A stretch of DNA of 16,336 nucleotides from RUG563 sp964423675 (GTDB lineage: Bacteria > Bacillota > Clostridia > Christensenellales > Aristaeellaceae), in NCBI GenBank assembly GCA_964423675.1, contig CAYRFP010000047.1, forward strand, positions 1-16,336, read 5' to 3'. This document shows, piece by piece, positions 6,156 to 13,514 of this stretch. Positions within the stretch are counted from its first letter, which is position 1. The number at the start of each line of letters is the position of its first letter. The notes beneath the pieces are model-generated. The model was not told where the DNA came from and did not search any database. It was given only the letters and a program-made list of their open reading frames with translations. Made by a program: the position numbers and the translations under genes.

Positions 6156-7076
6156 TTAGCCCTCGGTCGCACGGCGGGCAAACATCCGGCCAGCTTTGGC
6201 AATGAAGCGCATCATATCCGGAGCTAGTTCCAAATCGACAGCATTCCAAATGTTGCCCGTTTCGAAGCTAATGGTTTTATCATAGTGGATTGCTCGCAGC
6301 CCTTCCACAAATCGCTTCCAATCCAGCACGCCCATGTATGGTGCCAGATGCTGGTCGTTTGCACCGTTATTATCATGCATATGGAAGGCGGAAATGCGAT
6401 CGCCCAGCTGGATCATTGCGTTTTTGACATCCTTGCCAAGCAGCAGAAGATGGCCGGTATCTAGGCAGAAACCGAAGCGCTTTTCTCCGGCGATGTCATT
6501 TAGGGTATCTATATATTTGCAGGACGTGGCAATGTCAGAACAGCAGGCGCTGTAAACGCGCCCTTTGTGACTGGTGAACATGTTTTCAAGGCAGATTGTC
6601 ACGCCGTACTTCTTGGCTTCTGGAATCAGCATAGAATAGCGCTCAATATTCACGTTCCATTCCGTTTCAGGATCCATCTGGTGATCATATCCCAGGAAGA
6701 AAGGATGAACGATCAGGTTTCTGCAACCGATATAATCGCAGCCTATGATGGTCTTTTTGAGCATCGAAATTAAAGCGTCATTAAAATCCGGGTGTTCGGG
6801 ATCATAAACATAACAGGAGAAAGGCGCGTGCGCCTGATAGTTGTCCAAACCGTATTTTTCGGCTGCTTCTTTCCATGGCTTGAAATGCTCCAGGCAATCC
6901 TTATCGTTTCCAAGAAAGAAGGAAGGAATTTTTCTTACTCTGTAATCCTCGCGCGTCATTAGAGAATTTACGTTGGCATCTACGTCGTCAAAGCCGCATT
7001 CCTTGATGAGCTGATAGGCGCCTTCTACCCCCAGACAGTCCTGCGCTCCGCCGGTTTGTACAGCAATCTTGATCAT
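6156..7076 (-). CDS. Sugar phosphate isomerase/epimerase-like TIM-barrel protein
   Basis: A 306-residue cytosolic protein of the xylose isomerase-like TIM barrel (AP endonuclease 2) family. Metal ligands expected at the barrel mouth are in place: E164 in C-L-E-N-M, D206 and H209 in C-L-D-T-G-H, H232/H234 in F-H-M-H-D-N, and E272 in S-F-E-T-G. H83 and H124 lie at strand ends where second-shell or substrate contacts are usual. The family isomerises or epimerises keto-sugars, inositols and related compounds, or cleaves abasic DNA. The sequence here favours the sugar branch (D-x-G-H, H-x-H-D-N), but the substrate cannot be named, and no neighbouring sugar transporter or kinase gives a hint. ATG 7076 follows AAGGAGG (complement of 7083-7089) by 6 bases; the in-frame upstream start at 7115 adds an unrelated hydrophobic tail and lies within the promoter region. 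Confidence 0.88.
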   Translation of the reverse strand: MIKIAVQTGGAQDCLGVEGAYQLIKECGFDDVDANVNSLMTREDYRVRKIPSFFLGNDKDCLEHFKPWKEAAEKYGLDNYQAHAPFSCYVYDPEHPDFNDALISMLKKTIIGCDYIGCRNLIVHPFFLGYDHQMDPETEWNVNIERYSMLIPEAKKYGVTICLENMFTSHKGRVYSACCSDIATSCKYIDTLNDIAGEKRFGFCLDTGHLLLLGKDVKNAMIQLGDRISAFHMHDNNGANDQHLAPYMGVLDWKRFVEGLRAIHYDKTISFETGNIWNAVDLELAPDMMRFIAKAGRMFARRATEG

Positions 7077-7117
7077 GACAATCCTCCTTACAAAGCAAAA
7101 GATAAAAAGTCGCATTT

Positions 7118-7146
7118 ATTATAACCTGTCTGACTGGTGAATGCAA
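7118..7146 (-). promoter_or_regulatory. Promoter of the TIM-barrel gene
   Basis: On the minus strand: TTGCAT (complement of 7141-7146), 17 bases, TATAAT (complement of 7118-7123). The start would be near 7111, about 35 bases before the ATG. It is divergent from, and about 30 bases away from, the tRNA promoter. Confidence 0.7.
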
Positions 7147-7173
7147 GAAGCAAAAATAATCTTTGGAAACGGG

Positions 7174-7202
7174 TTGACAAACGGCGGGAAGTGCGATATA
7201 AT
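7174..7202 (+). promoter_or_regulatory. Perfect consensus promoter of tRNA-Pro
   Basis: TTGACA (7174-7179), 17 bases, TATAAT (7197-7202). The start falls near 7209, about 22 bases before the mature tRNA. Confidence 0.92.
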
Positions 7203-7230
7203 AACCATTGTTGCCAAGGCAACAGGTTAT

Positions 7231-7307
7231 CTGGGTGTAGCGCAGCTTGGTAGCGTGCTTGAATGGGGTTCAAGAGGCCGGAGGTTCGAATCCTCTCACC
7301 CAGACCA
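7231..7307 (+). tRNA. tRNA-Pro, anticodon GGG
   Basis: A full cloverleaf is visible. The acceptor stem CTGGGTG (7231-7237) pairs perfectly with CACCCAG (7297-7303), with discriminator A7304 and encoded CCA (7305-7307). The anticodon arm CTTGA/TCAAG encloses a 7-base loop with T33, the anticodon GGG at 7265-7267 and G37, as expected for proline tRNAs (m1G37). The T arm GGAGG-TTCGAAT-CCTCT has one wobble pair. It reads CCC (and CCU) codons. It is a single-gene transcription unit between its own promoter and terminator. Confidence 0.97.
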
Positions 7308-7312
7308 TATTG

Positions 7313-7357
7313 AGTGTTCTTACAGCATTTGAAAGGATGTAGTAAGAACACTTTTTT
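7313..7357 (+). terminator. Terminator of the tRNA gene
   Basis: AGTGTTCTTAC (7313-7323) pairs perfectly with GTAAGAACACT (7342-7352) around an 18-base loop, followed by a T-run (7352-7357). It sits 6 bases after the CCA end. Confidence 0.85.
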
Positions 7358-7387
7358 ATGCGTTTTTATAAATGCGTAGGAGAGGCG

Positions 7388-7435
7388 CATGATAACAATA
7401 TAGGACTGCAATGAAAGATTACTTACATTATCATG
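7388..7435. repeat. Spaced inverted repeat upstream of the ATPase operon
   Basis: CATGATAA (7388-7395) and TTATCATG (7428-7435) form 8-base arms 32 bases apart, between the tRNA terminator and the promoter of the next operon. The spacing suits looping or two half-sites of a regulator, but this is only a pattern observation. Confidence 0.35.
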
Positions 7436-7486
7436 ATTATATAGGGTCTATTTCGTCCGTTTTCTAGCGGGAAAGCCATCACGTTC

Positions 7487-7515
7487 TTGCGAATCAACAT
7501 ATTCTGTGGTATGAT
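7487..7515 (+). promoter_or_regulatory. Promoter of the membrane ATPase/coiled-coil operon
   Basis: TTGCGA (7487-7492), 17 bases, TATGAT (7510-7515). The start would be near 7522, about 32 bases before ATG 7554, and AAGGAA (7536-7541) is the ribosome site. The operon is therefore expressed on its own rather than from the tRNA. Confidence 0.7.
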
Positions 7516-7553
7516 GATGCGGAAAAGCTCTTTATAAGGAAGTGTAAAATCAC

Positions 7554-8009
7554 ATGAAAGCCCATCGTACCCATATCTCAAGGGAAAAGTGGAAGGTGCT
7601 GATTCTCGCACTGATTATGCTTTGGACTCTTTGCATCAGCAGTGCGCTGGCAGAAAAGGCTGTTTATTTGGAATTCTATACCGGAGAGGAAGCGAGGGCC
7701 CTTTTTGAACGGGGCGGCATGAATTATGTGACCTTCGACGGACAGAGATATGCACTGGCTGGCAACTATACCAAATATCAGGAAGATTTCATGATGTATG
7801 GCGGCAAAACGATGTCTCTGTATGAAATGACCATTCCCAAGGCACAACAGCAGCGCTTTTCGGATGGTAAAGATGCAAAACTGGGACGTATCACCATTTC
7901 TCCGCCCGCTGCGATGACCCTGTATGTTTTCAGTGGGGATCGTTCGACTGGTATGTACATGATGCGTGATCCGATCGTTCTTTCATCTGCGTATCAGGAG
8001 GATGTATAG
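7554..8009 (+). CDS. Secreted/extracytoplasmic N-terminal domain of the split membrane ATPase
   Basis: A 151-residue product ending at an in-frame TAG. Residues 1-14 are basic, 15-30 strongly hydrophobic, and A31-L-A33 is a good signal peptidase site, so the rest should be outside the membrane. The mature part is a beta-rich domain of unknown family with many aromatic residues; a Y-T-G-E-E-A-R-A-L-F-E segment starts it, and no catalytic motif is recognised. The frame after the TAG stays open and continues with similar composition (R-V-Y-L-Y-Q-Y-E-K-N-G-Q) into a linker, a membrane span and an AAA+ ATPase. I read this as the N-terminal part of one 740-codon gene (7554-9776) interrupted by an amber codon. 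If the TAG is real, the product is a small secreted protein. AAGGAA (7536-7541) is 12 bases upstream of ATG, rather far. Confidence 0.8.
   Translation: MKAHRTHISREKWKVLILALIMLWTLCISSALAEKAVYLEFYTGEEARALFERGGMNYVTFDGQRYALAGNYTKYQEDFMMYGGKTMSLYEMTIPKAQQQRFSDGKDAKLGRITISPPAAMTLYVFSGDRSTGMYMMRDPIVLSSAYQEDV
7996..8009 (+). other. In-frame amber codon with an adjacent Shine-Dalgarno-like stretch
   Basis: TAG 8007-8009 is codon 152 of the frame opened at 7554, and that frame has no further stop until 9774. AGGAGG (7996-8001) lies just before it, but the first in-frame alternative start, TTG 8034, is 32 bases away, and ATG 8002 is in another frame that closes after about 33 codons. A single base change from TAT, TAC, CAG, AAG, GAG or TGG would create this stop. 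Confidence 0.85.
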
Positions 8010-8033
8010 GCCACGCATGATACATCTGGCCGA

Positions 8034-9776
8034 TTGCAGAAGATTGATAGGGTATACCTGTACCAATACGAGAAAAATGGCCAGATGCAGTATGAAGCTA
8101 TGACCGTTTATATCGATTATGAGGACTACGATGCGGCTCCGGCAGAGAATTCTCAAAGCGCAAATGCTGCGGCTCCAACAGAGAATTCTCAAAGTGTAGA
8201 TGCTGCGGCTTCGACAGAAAATTCTCAAGATGCAAATGCCACGGCAGAAGCGATGGATGCACCAGCTAATGCGAATGCTGAAAATCAAACAAATACGCCG
8301 ATGGACGATGAGCAGGACATGGCGGCAATGCCTGTGCCCACGCCTTCCAGCGAAGAAATGGCCGCTGCCAGCAACCAGATGCTTCATATGGATTCCCTGA
8401 CCATCTATGCGGAGAACATCCAGGTGCTGGGAAATGCGCTGACAGAACAGGAAACAGAAATTCCTACAAGCCCTGCGCCTGCAGAGGATATTTCTGATGA
8501 AATCATTCCTGCGGAGGGGCCTTCTCCCGTCATTTCTGCACAGGCCGAGCAAACGCCCACAGTGGAAAAACGGGAAAATTTCCCATGGCAGTTGGCAGCA
8601 ATCGCCATTGGCGCGCTGATTTTGATTGGTATTGTATCGTTAATTATTGTGACCCATTACCGCAATAAGAAGGCCAAGGTGGATGATACTGCCACAAGAC
8701 AACGCTTCTACCGACTGACGGATATCGATACGCAGCAGAAAAATGCAAAGCCCGCAGTGTATAACAATAATGTGACGCTGGAGGGAATCTGTCAGCAGTT
8801 CCGCGATTATGCCGCCTCGCAGCTTCATCTGTACTATTCGCTGGATATGATTCGTACCTTTATTGCCAGCTTTGCAGCCAGTCGACTGATTATCATGCAG
8901 GGTATTTCCGGTACTGGTAAAACATCGCTGGCGTATGCATTTGGCAAGTTTGTAGAAAATGATTCCACGATTATTCCAGTTCAGCCTTCCTGGCGCGACA
9001 GGAGCGATTTGCTGGGCTATTTTAACGAATTCACCAAGCGTTTCAACGAAACGGAACTGCTTTCTACCATTTATGAAGCCGGATACAACGATGATGTATA
9101 TATTGCCGTGTTGGACGAAATGAATATCGCCCGCGTGGAATACTACTTTGCGGAATTCCTGTCCATTCTGGAAATGCCCTCGCCGGAGGAATGGGTGGTG
9201 AATATTGTTCCGGATCATTGGGCGCTGGATCCCAAAAAGCTGGAAGGCGGAAAGTTACATCTGCCCAGGAATATGTGGTATATCGGAACGGCTAATAACG
9301 ATGATTCCACCTTCGCCATTTCCGATAAGGTGTATGACCGCGCCATGATCCTGGATATCGATAGCCGCGCCGAGCGGTTCTCCGCGCCGCCCACCCAGAG
9401 TTTACGGCTGAGCGCTGATACATTTGAAAAGCTGCTCAAGGAAGCAGCAAACCGCTATCGCATCAGCGATGAAAATCTGGAAAAGATCAATCAATTGGAT
9501 ACGTATATCATTCAGCATCTGCGCGTGGCGTTTGGTAACCGCATCATGAATCAGTTTTATCGCTTCGTTCCGGCATATATGGCGTGCGGTGGCGAGGAAC
9601 TGCGCGGTATTGACTACATTCTGTGCAAGAAGGTATTACGCAAGTTTGAAAATCAGAATATGGCCTATATCCGTGATGAGATCGACGATTTGTGTGATTA
9701 TCTGGATGAAATGTTCGGTCGCAACACGATGAGCATAAGCCTTGAATACCTGCGCAGGCTGAAGAAGATGGGTTAA
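8034..9776 (+). CDS. Membrane-anchored McrB-type AAA+ ATPase (frame downstream of the amber codon)
   Basis: A 580-residue frame when counted from TTG 8034, a start with no ribosome site; the frame is open back to the TAG at 8007. Residues 1-33 complete the extracytoplasmic domain. Residues 34-69 are three 12-residue Ala/Glu/Asn/Ser repeats, and an acidic Pro/Ala linker runs to about 180. Residues 185-207 are a membrane span closed by H-Y-R-N-K-K-A-K (positive inside). The cytoplasmic part is an AAA+ module: Walker A G-I-S-G-T-G-K-T (290-297), Walker B V-L-D-E-M-N with D361-E362, signature G-T-A-N-N-D-D-S-T (418-426) where McrB has GTMNTADRS, and D435-R436 in the finger position. That order points to the McrB/dynein-related group; nucleotide preference (GTP or ATP) is not deducible. 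It lies 4 bases before the coiled-coil partner. Parts beyond 440 are helical and unassigned. Confidence 0.85.
   Translation: MQKIDRVYLYQYEKNGQMQYEAMTVYIDYEDYDAAPAENSQSANAAAPTENSQSVDAAASTENSQDANATAEAMDAPANANAENQTNTPMDDEQDMAAMPVPTPSSEEMAAASNQMLHMDSLTIYAENIQVLGNALTEQETEIPTSPAPAEDISDEIIPAEGPSPVISAQAEQTPTVEKRENFPWQLAAIAIGALILIGIVSLIIVTHYRNKKAKVDDTATRQRFYRLTDIDTQQKNAKPAVYNNNVTLEGICQQFRDYAASQLHLYYSLDMIRTFIASFAASRLIIMQGISGTGKTSLAYAFGKFVENDSTIIPVQPSWRDRSDLLGYFNEFTKRFNETELLSTIYEAGYNDDVYIAVLDEMNIARVEYYFAEFLSILEMPSPEEWVVNIVPDHWALDPKKLEGGKLHLPRNMWYIGTANNDDSTFAISDKVYDRAMILDIDSRAERFSAPPTQSLRLSADTFEKLLKEAANRYRISDENLEKINQLDTYIIQHLRVAFGNRIMNQFYRFVPAYMACGGEELRGIDYILCKKVLRKFENQNMAYIRDEIDDLCDYLDEMFGRNTMSISLEYLRRLKKMG
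8133..8240 (+). repeat. Three tandem 36-bp repeats in the ATPase linker
   Basis: Three in-frame copies (8133-8168, 8169-8204, 8205-8240) encode A-A-[PS]-[AT]-E-N-S-Q-[SD]-[AV]-[ND]-A. They share GAGAATTCTCAA or a one-base variant. They form the outside linker before the membrane span, and unit number could vary by slippage. Confidence 0.85.
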
Positions 9777-9780
9777 TGCC

Positions 9781-11793
9781 ATGGAAGAATTGAAAGTCTA
9801 TTATCGCGCTTTTCACGAGTATAAAGAAAAACTGCAACAGAATGAGTTTAACCGGCTGCTGGTGAAGGGACTCTTGGGCGATACTCAGGCAACGGAGGCA
9901 TTTCAGGGCAAACTCAGCCGCGTGGTATGGGATGAAGAATGGATTGATAAAATGGTCACTGCCATGCCATTTGTGGAGCGCGCTGCGGAAGAACAGCGCC
10001 GCTTTATTGAGTCCCATGCGGAGATTCGCCGTATCGATCAGGCGCGGAAGGTGACAGAGGAATCTGTGCGCTATCTGGCGCAGCATGCGAATCTGATTTC
10101 TCATGTGGATGGAGAGGATGTGGTGCCGGATAAGGTGCTGATCGTCGAGCGGGATGACAATTATGCTATTTATGAGAACCGTTTTCTGTATACCCTGATC
10201 CTGCGGATGCAGGCGTTTCTGGAAGAACGCTACGGTGCAATGGCCGATCTGAATGAAGCGGTTGCATTCAGCTATCAGGCGGAAAGATCTGCCGTATGGA
10301 ACCGTCGCCACGTGCATGCCGCGATAAATATCAATTTTGAGCAGCGTCCGCCGAAGGCGCGCAGCGATGTGGATGCGAGCGAAATGACCTGCATGGAGCG
10401 GCTAACGAATCTGCGCCAGCGCGTGAGCCAATTGGTTCAGCTTCCGCTGATGCGGATGCTGAAGGGAGTAAACCAGGTTTCTTCGCCTATCGTGCGCACC
10501 AACGTGTTCAAAAAGAATGAGAATTTCAAACGCGCGTTGGAGTTGTTTGAGTATCTGGAGGGGTACAGGCGGCCGGGTTACGAGGTCATCGTTGAAACGC
10601 CTGACGCAAAGCGCTTTACTCCCGCGTTCCGCGAGGATATCTGTCAGGTGATGGCACTGGAAACCTTCCTTGGACAGATGGGCTCCAGCGACGCGATGCT
10701 GAAGGCGCTGGAAGACAACTATCAATATGAGGAAGAACTGGCCGAAAAAGAACGGATTCGCCAAGAAGAGGAACGCGAACGCCAGGTTCAGGAACGAATT
10801 TCTGCTGCCCGTGAAGAGGAAATTCAAATCCGCAAGACGGAGGTCGCCAAGCGAGAGGCAATTATTGCGGAAAAGGACAGAGAGCTGGAAAACATCCGTG
10901 CCCGTCTGGATGAGACACGGCAGCAACTGGCGGCTGAGCAGAAAACAAACCAGCGGTTGGAGGAAAATTGCCGTACGTTGGAAAATACCGTCGGCAAATT
11001 GGAAAGCGATATTGAACGCTTGAAGAACGAGCTTTCCATTGCGCAGAAACGGCTGGAAGATGCGGCACGTCAGGCAGAGGAAACGCTTCAGCAACATAAG
11101 AAGGCGATGGAGGATTTGCGTAGCCGCATGGAGGCGGAAACCGCGCGCCTGCGAGAGCAGGCGGAGCGTGACCGTCAACGCGCCCAGCAACAGCTGGATG
11201 ATGAACGCCGCCGCTCTCAGGAACAGCTTGCACGGGCTCAACAGCAGGCCGAACAGGAAACGAGGCGGATGGAAGATCAGCATCGATATGCTATGGAACA
11301 GCAAAAACGCGAGCAGGAGCGGGAAGCAGAGCAATTTCGGCGTGAACTTTCCCAAAAAGATCAGGAGAGGGAGCGACTGGAAACAGAACAGCGTTATGCG
11401 CTGGAGAGGGTTCAGCAGGATGCAGAGCGCGCAAAGCAGAATACAGAATATGAATTGCAGCGCAACCACCAGAACGAAATCGATAAGCTACGCCGCGAGG
11501 GAGAAACCCGTTGCGCAGATCTGGAAAAACAGCATCGCATCGATTTGGATCAGCAGCGACAGAATGCCGAAGACAGGCATAACAACGCCATGAACCGCCA
11601 GCTGCAGGCGTATGAGCGCGAAAAACAGGCACTTAAGCAGCAAGCAGACCAATTGCGGAGCCAGCTTGAATGCATTCAGGAGGATTTGAAACGCGCCCAT
11701 GAGCAACTTGTGGCAGAAGGAAAAAGCATTCCTGCGCCTTCAAAGGGCAATAAGGGCGGTATGCTTGGAAAACTGTTTTCGCGAGGGAAATAA
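9781..11793 (+). CDS. DUF2357-like protein with a long coiled coil, partner of the McrB-type ATPase
   Basis: A 670-residue cytoplasmic protein whose ATG follows the ATPase stop by 4 bases; the ribosome site (GAAGAAG) is weak, suggesting coupling. Residues 1-305 are globular. P-D-K-V-L-I-V-E-R-D-D-N-Y at 116-128 followed by Y-E-N-R-F-L (131-136) resembles the conserved ENR segment of DUF2357, the domain that precedes the PD-(D/E)xK nuclease in McrC-like partners of McrB ATPases. S-P-I-V-R-T-N-V-F-K-K near 240 is a second conserved-looking block. No PD-(D/E)xK pattern is seen. Instead residues about 310-640 are a continuous Arg/Glu/Gln-rich coiled coil, and the last 25 residues are Gly/Lys-rich, ending M-L-G-K-L-F-S-R-G-K, possibly amphipathic. 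The family call is moderate; the coiled coil is certain. Function is unknown: scaffold, oligomeric rod or effector bridge are possible. Confidence 0.88.
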   Translation: MEELKVYYRAFHEYKEKLQQNEFNRLLVKGLLGDTQATEAFQGKLSRVVWDEEWIDKMVTAMPFVERAAEEQRRFIESHAEIRRIDQARKVTEESVRYLAQHANLISHVDGEDVVPDKVLIVERDDNYAIYENRFLYTLILRMQAFLEERYGAMADLNEAVAFSYQAERSAVWNRRHVHAAININFEQRPPKARSDVDASEMTCMERLTNLRQRVSQLVQLPLMRMLKGVNQVSSPIVRTNVFKKNENFKRALELFEYLEGYRRPGYEVIVETPDAKRFTPAFREDICQVMALETFLGQMGSSDAMLKALEDNYQYEEELAEKERIRQEEERERQVQERISAAREEEIQIRKTEVAKREAIIAEKDRELENIRARLDETRQQLAAEQKTNQRLEENCRTLENTVGKLESDIERLKNELSIAQKRLEDAARQAEETLQQHKKAMEDLRSRMEAETARLREQAERDRQRAQQQLDDERRRSQEQLARAQQQAEQETRRMEDQHRYAMEQQKREQEREAEQFRRELSQKDQERERLETEQRYALERVQQDAERAKQNTEYELQRNHQNEIDKLRREGETRCADLEKQHRIDLDQQRQNAEDRHNNAMNRQLQAYEREKQALKQQADQLRSQLECIQEDLKRAHEQLVAEGKSIPAPSKGNKGGMLGKLFSRGK

Positions 11794-11827
11794 TATTTTT
11801 TTCACGTGAAGCTCATCTTATATGCAG

Positions 11828-11867
11828 AAAAGGCGAAGCGCTGCTTTTACGTAGCGTTTCGCCTTTT
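11828..11867. terminator. Strong bidirectional terminator between the operon and the second MATE gene
   Basis: Arms 11828-11842 and 11853-11867 form a 15-bp stem with one G-T wobble (11838/11857) and a 10-base loop. Four A and four T at the ends serve both strands. It closes the ATPase/coiled-coil operon and can also end the minus-strand MATE transcript. The rest of 11794-12020 holds no gene that I can support. Confidence 0.85.
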
Positions 11868-12020
11868 GTTATTCATATCTTAATCCAGGCGTTTTACAAA
11901 GTAAATGGTATAACTATTGCAAATCGCCCGATGGCTGCAGGGGGCATTGGGCGCAAAGCAGCAGGGCAAAGAATGTGAACTACCAGCTGACCAATCTGCC
12001 TGCTGCCGTGCCGCGCTGTT

Positions 12021-13427
12021 TTAAAGCTGCGAGTTTTCAAAGTCTTCGCATGGCTGCATGACATCAATGTTTCGTCGCTGCGCATGCGTTAAGAAAATGT
12101 ATGCAAAAATGCTTGTGAGCACTTCGGCGATGGGGAAGGTCCACCAGACAATATCCAGTACAGCACTGGAACAGGTGAATAAATAAGCAGTGGGGAACAC
12201 AAAAACGACCAGGCGCAGCAGGGAGAGAAGCAAGGGCTTGCCAGCGTAGCCCAGCGCCTGCAAAACTCCCTGCACGGCTACAGAAAAACCCATAAAGACA
12301 AAGCCCAGGCTGGCGATTCTTGTGGCTCTTGCGCAAACATCCACAAGTGCAGCGGAACTACTGCCGGACAGGGCAAACAGCATGGAAAGCGGTTTGGCAA
12401 TCAGTTCAAAGAGAATCGTAAGAATCAGCATGGTAATCAGCGTGTCCATAACGCCATATTTCACGCATTCTCTGGCCCGCTCCCTGCTCCTCATGCCATA
12501 ATTGAAGGACAGAATTGTGATAATTGTATTGGAAAGACCGAAGGCGGAGAAGAGGGCAATTTGTTGTATTTTGTAGTAAATGCCAAAGGAGCCAACCAGC
12601 ACAGTGGAGTCTGCGTTTGCAGCGCCAAGAATGGCATTCATTCCGGCCATCATCGCGGATAAAAGCGCCTGCATCAGCGCTGCGGAAGCACCAATTTTAT
12701 AGATTTCCTGAATGATCGTGCCGTTGGCTTTGATATACTTCAGGCTTCCGCCAATCTCTTTGTTTGCGCAATAATGAAACGCCATTGCGACAAAGAGAGA
12801 AACAAACTGACCGATGATCGTGGCCCAGGCCGCGCCAGCCACACCCATGCCCAGCGGGAAAATAAAGACGTAGTCTAAAATGATATTCGCCACAGCTCCG
12901 GAAATCTGTGCAATCGTTGAATAGACGGTTTTTCCTGTGGCTTGCAGGAAACGCTCATAAATTGTAAAGCCGATAGAACCCAGGGAAAAGCAGGTGCATA
13001 TTTTCAGATATGACGTGCCCATTTTCAGAATGTCGGCATGGCTTGTAAACAGCCCAATGAACCATTCGGAGAAGAATAATCCAAAGATCAGGAAAACGGC
13101 ATAAATGATCAGTGCAAGAAAAATGCCGTTTCCGGCCACACGGTTGACCTTTTCTTTTTCCTTTTCGCCCAGACTCTTGGATAAAAGCGCGTTCAGGCCA
13201 ACTCCGGTTCCAACGCCGATGGCGATGATCATGATTTGAATAGGAAAGGCAATCGTCAGCGCTTCATTTGCCAGCGCGCCAACGCCTTCCATGTTCGTCA
13301 CGAAAATGCTGTCGACGACGTTGTAAAGCGCCTGTAACACCATGGAGATAATCATGGGCAATCCCATTTTCCAGAAGAGTTTCTTCAGCGGCTCAACAGC
13401 CATTTTGTTCTGTTTTGCAGGGTTCAT
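12021..13427 (-). CDS. MATE-family efflux protein (MepA/NorM-like)
   Basis: A 468-residue integral membrane protein with the MATE layout of two six-span halves. V-V-D-S-I-F-V-T-N near residue 38 with G-V-G-A-L-A-N-E-A-L-T-I-A-F-P-I, G-x-G-L-N-A-L-L-S-K-S-L-G, and G-V-A-G-A-A-W-A-T-I in the sixth span are typical of the MepA-like branch. It should couple drug or metabolite export to a cation gradient. ATG 13427 has AGGAGG (complement of 13433-13438) 5 bases upstream. The leader between promoter and start contains a strong terminator hairpin (13464-13495), so expression probably depends on read-through. The upstream ArsR-type regulator is on the same strand but in a separate unit. MATE genes are often controlled by an adjacent regulator, though none is fused into this operon. 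Confidence 0.92.
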   Translation of the reverse strand: MNPAKQNKMAVEPLKKLFWKMGLPMIISMVLQALYNVVDSIFVTNMEGVGALANEALTIAFPIQIMIIAIGVGTGVGLNALLSKSLGEKEKEKVNRVAGNGIFLALIIYAVFLIFGLFFSEWFIGLFTSHADILKMGTSYLKICTCFSLGSIGFTIYERFLQATGKTVYSTIAQISGAVANIILDYVFIFPLGMGVAGAAWATIIGQFVSLFVAMAFHYCANKEIGGSLKYIKANGTIIQEIYKIGASAALMQALLSAMMAGMNAILGAANADSTVLVGSFGIYYKIQQIALFSAFGLSNTIITILSFNYGMRSRERARECVKYGVMDTLITMLILTILFELIAKPLSMLFALSGSSSAALVDVCARATRIASLGFVFMGFSVAVQGVLQALGYAGKPLLLSLLRLVVFVFPTAYLFTCSSAVLDIVWWTFPIAEVLTSIFAYIFLTHAQRRNIDVMQPCEDFENSQL

Positions 13428-13457
13428 AGGCTCCTCCTGTTTTCTGTTTTTGCGCAG

Positions 13458-13495
13458 AAAAAAAGGTGTAAGTCCTGTGAGCTGGACTTACACCT
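13458..13495 (-). terminator. Terminator/attenuator in the leader of the second MATE gene
   Basis: AGGTGTAAGTCC (13464-13475) pairs perfectly over 12 bp with GGACTTACACCT (13484-13495) around an 8-base loop. On the minus strand it is followed by seven T (complement of 13458-13464). It lies downstream of the TATAAT at 13515-13520 and upstream of the MATE ribosome site, so it sits in the 5' leader. Confidence 0.8.
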
Positions 13496-13514
13496 TACGG
13501 TTACACGCATGTTT

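Noticed and set aside
7313..7352. GTTC...GAAC in the tRNA terminator as a second LexA site
   Set aside because: The half-sites are in the wrong order (GTTC before GAAC) and far apart; it is the terminator stem.
8007..8009. Pyrrolysine or other amber recoding at the TAG
   Set aside because: No recoding signal or suppressor tRNA is visible in the window, and TAG ends yolD normally; kept only as one possibility under the amber finding.
8133..8240. The short tandem repeats as a CRISPR array
   Set aside because: The units are contiguous, in frame and coding, with no spacers.
7983..8552. A 189-codon minus-strand frame rich in I-C-x-x-R-I-L repeats
   Set aside because: It mirrors the 36-bp repeats of the ATPase linker and is not preceded by a ribosome site.
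10402..11469. A 355-codon open frame on the minus strand opposite the coiled-coil gene
   Set aside because: It is a by-product of the repetitive Glu/Gln/Arg codon pattern of the plus-strand gene; its translation is Leu/Phe-rich with no ribosome site or domain.
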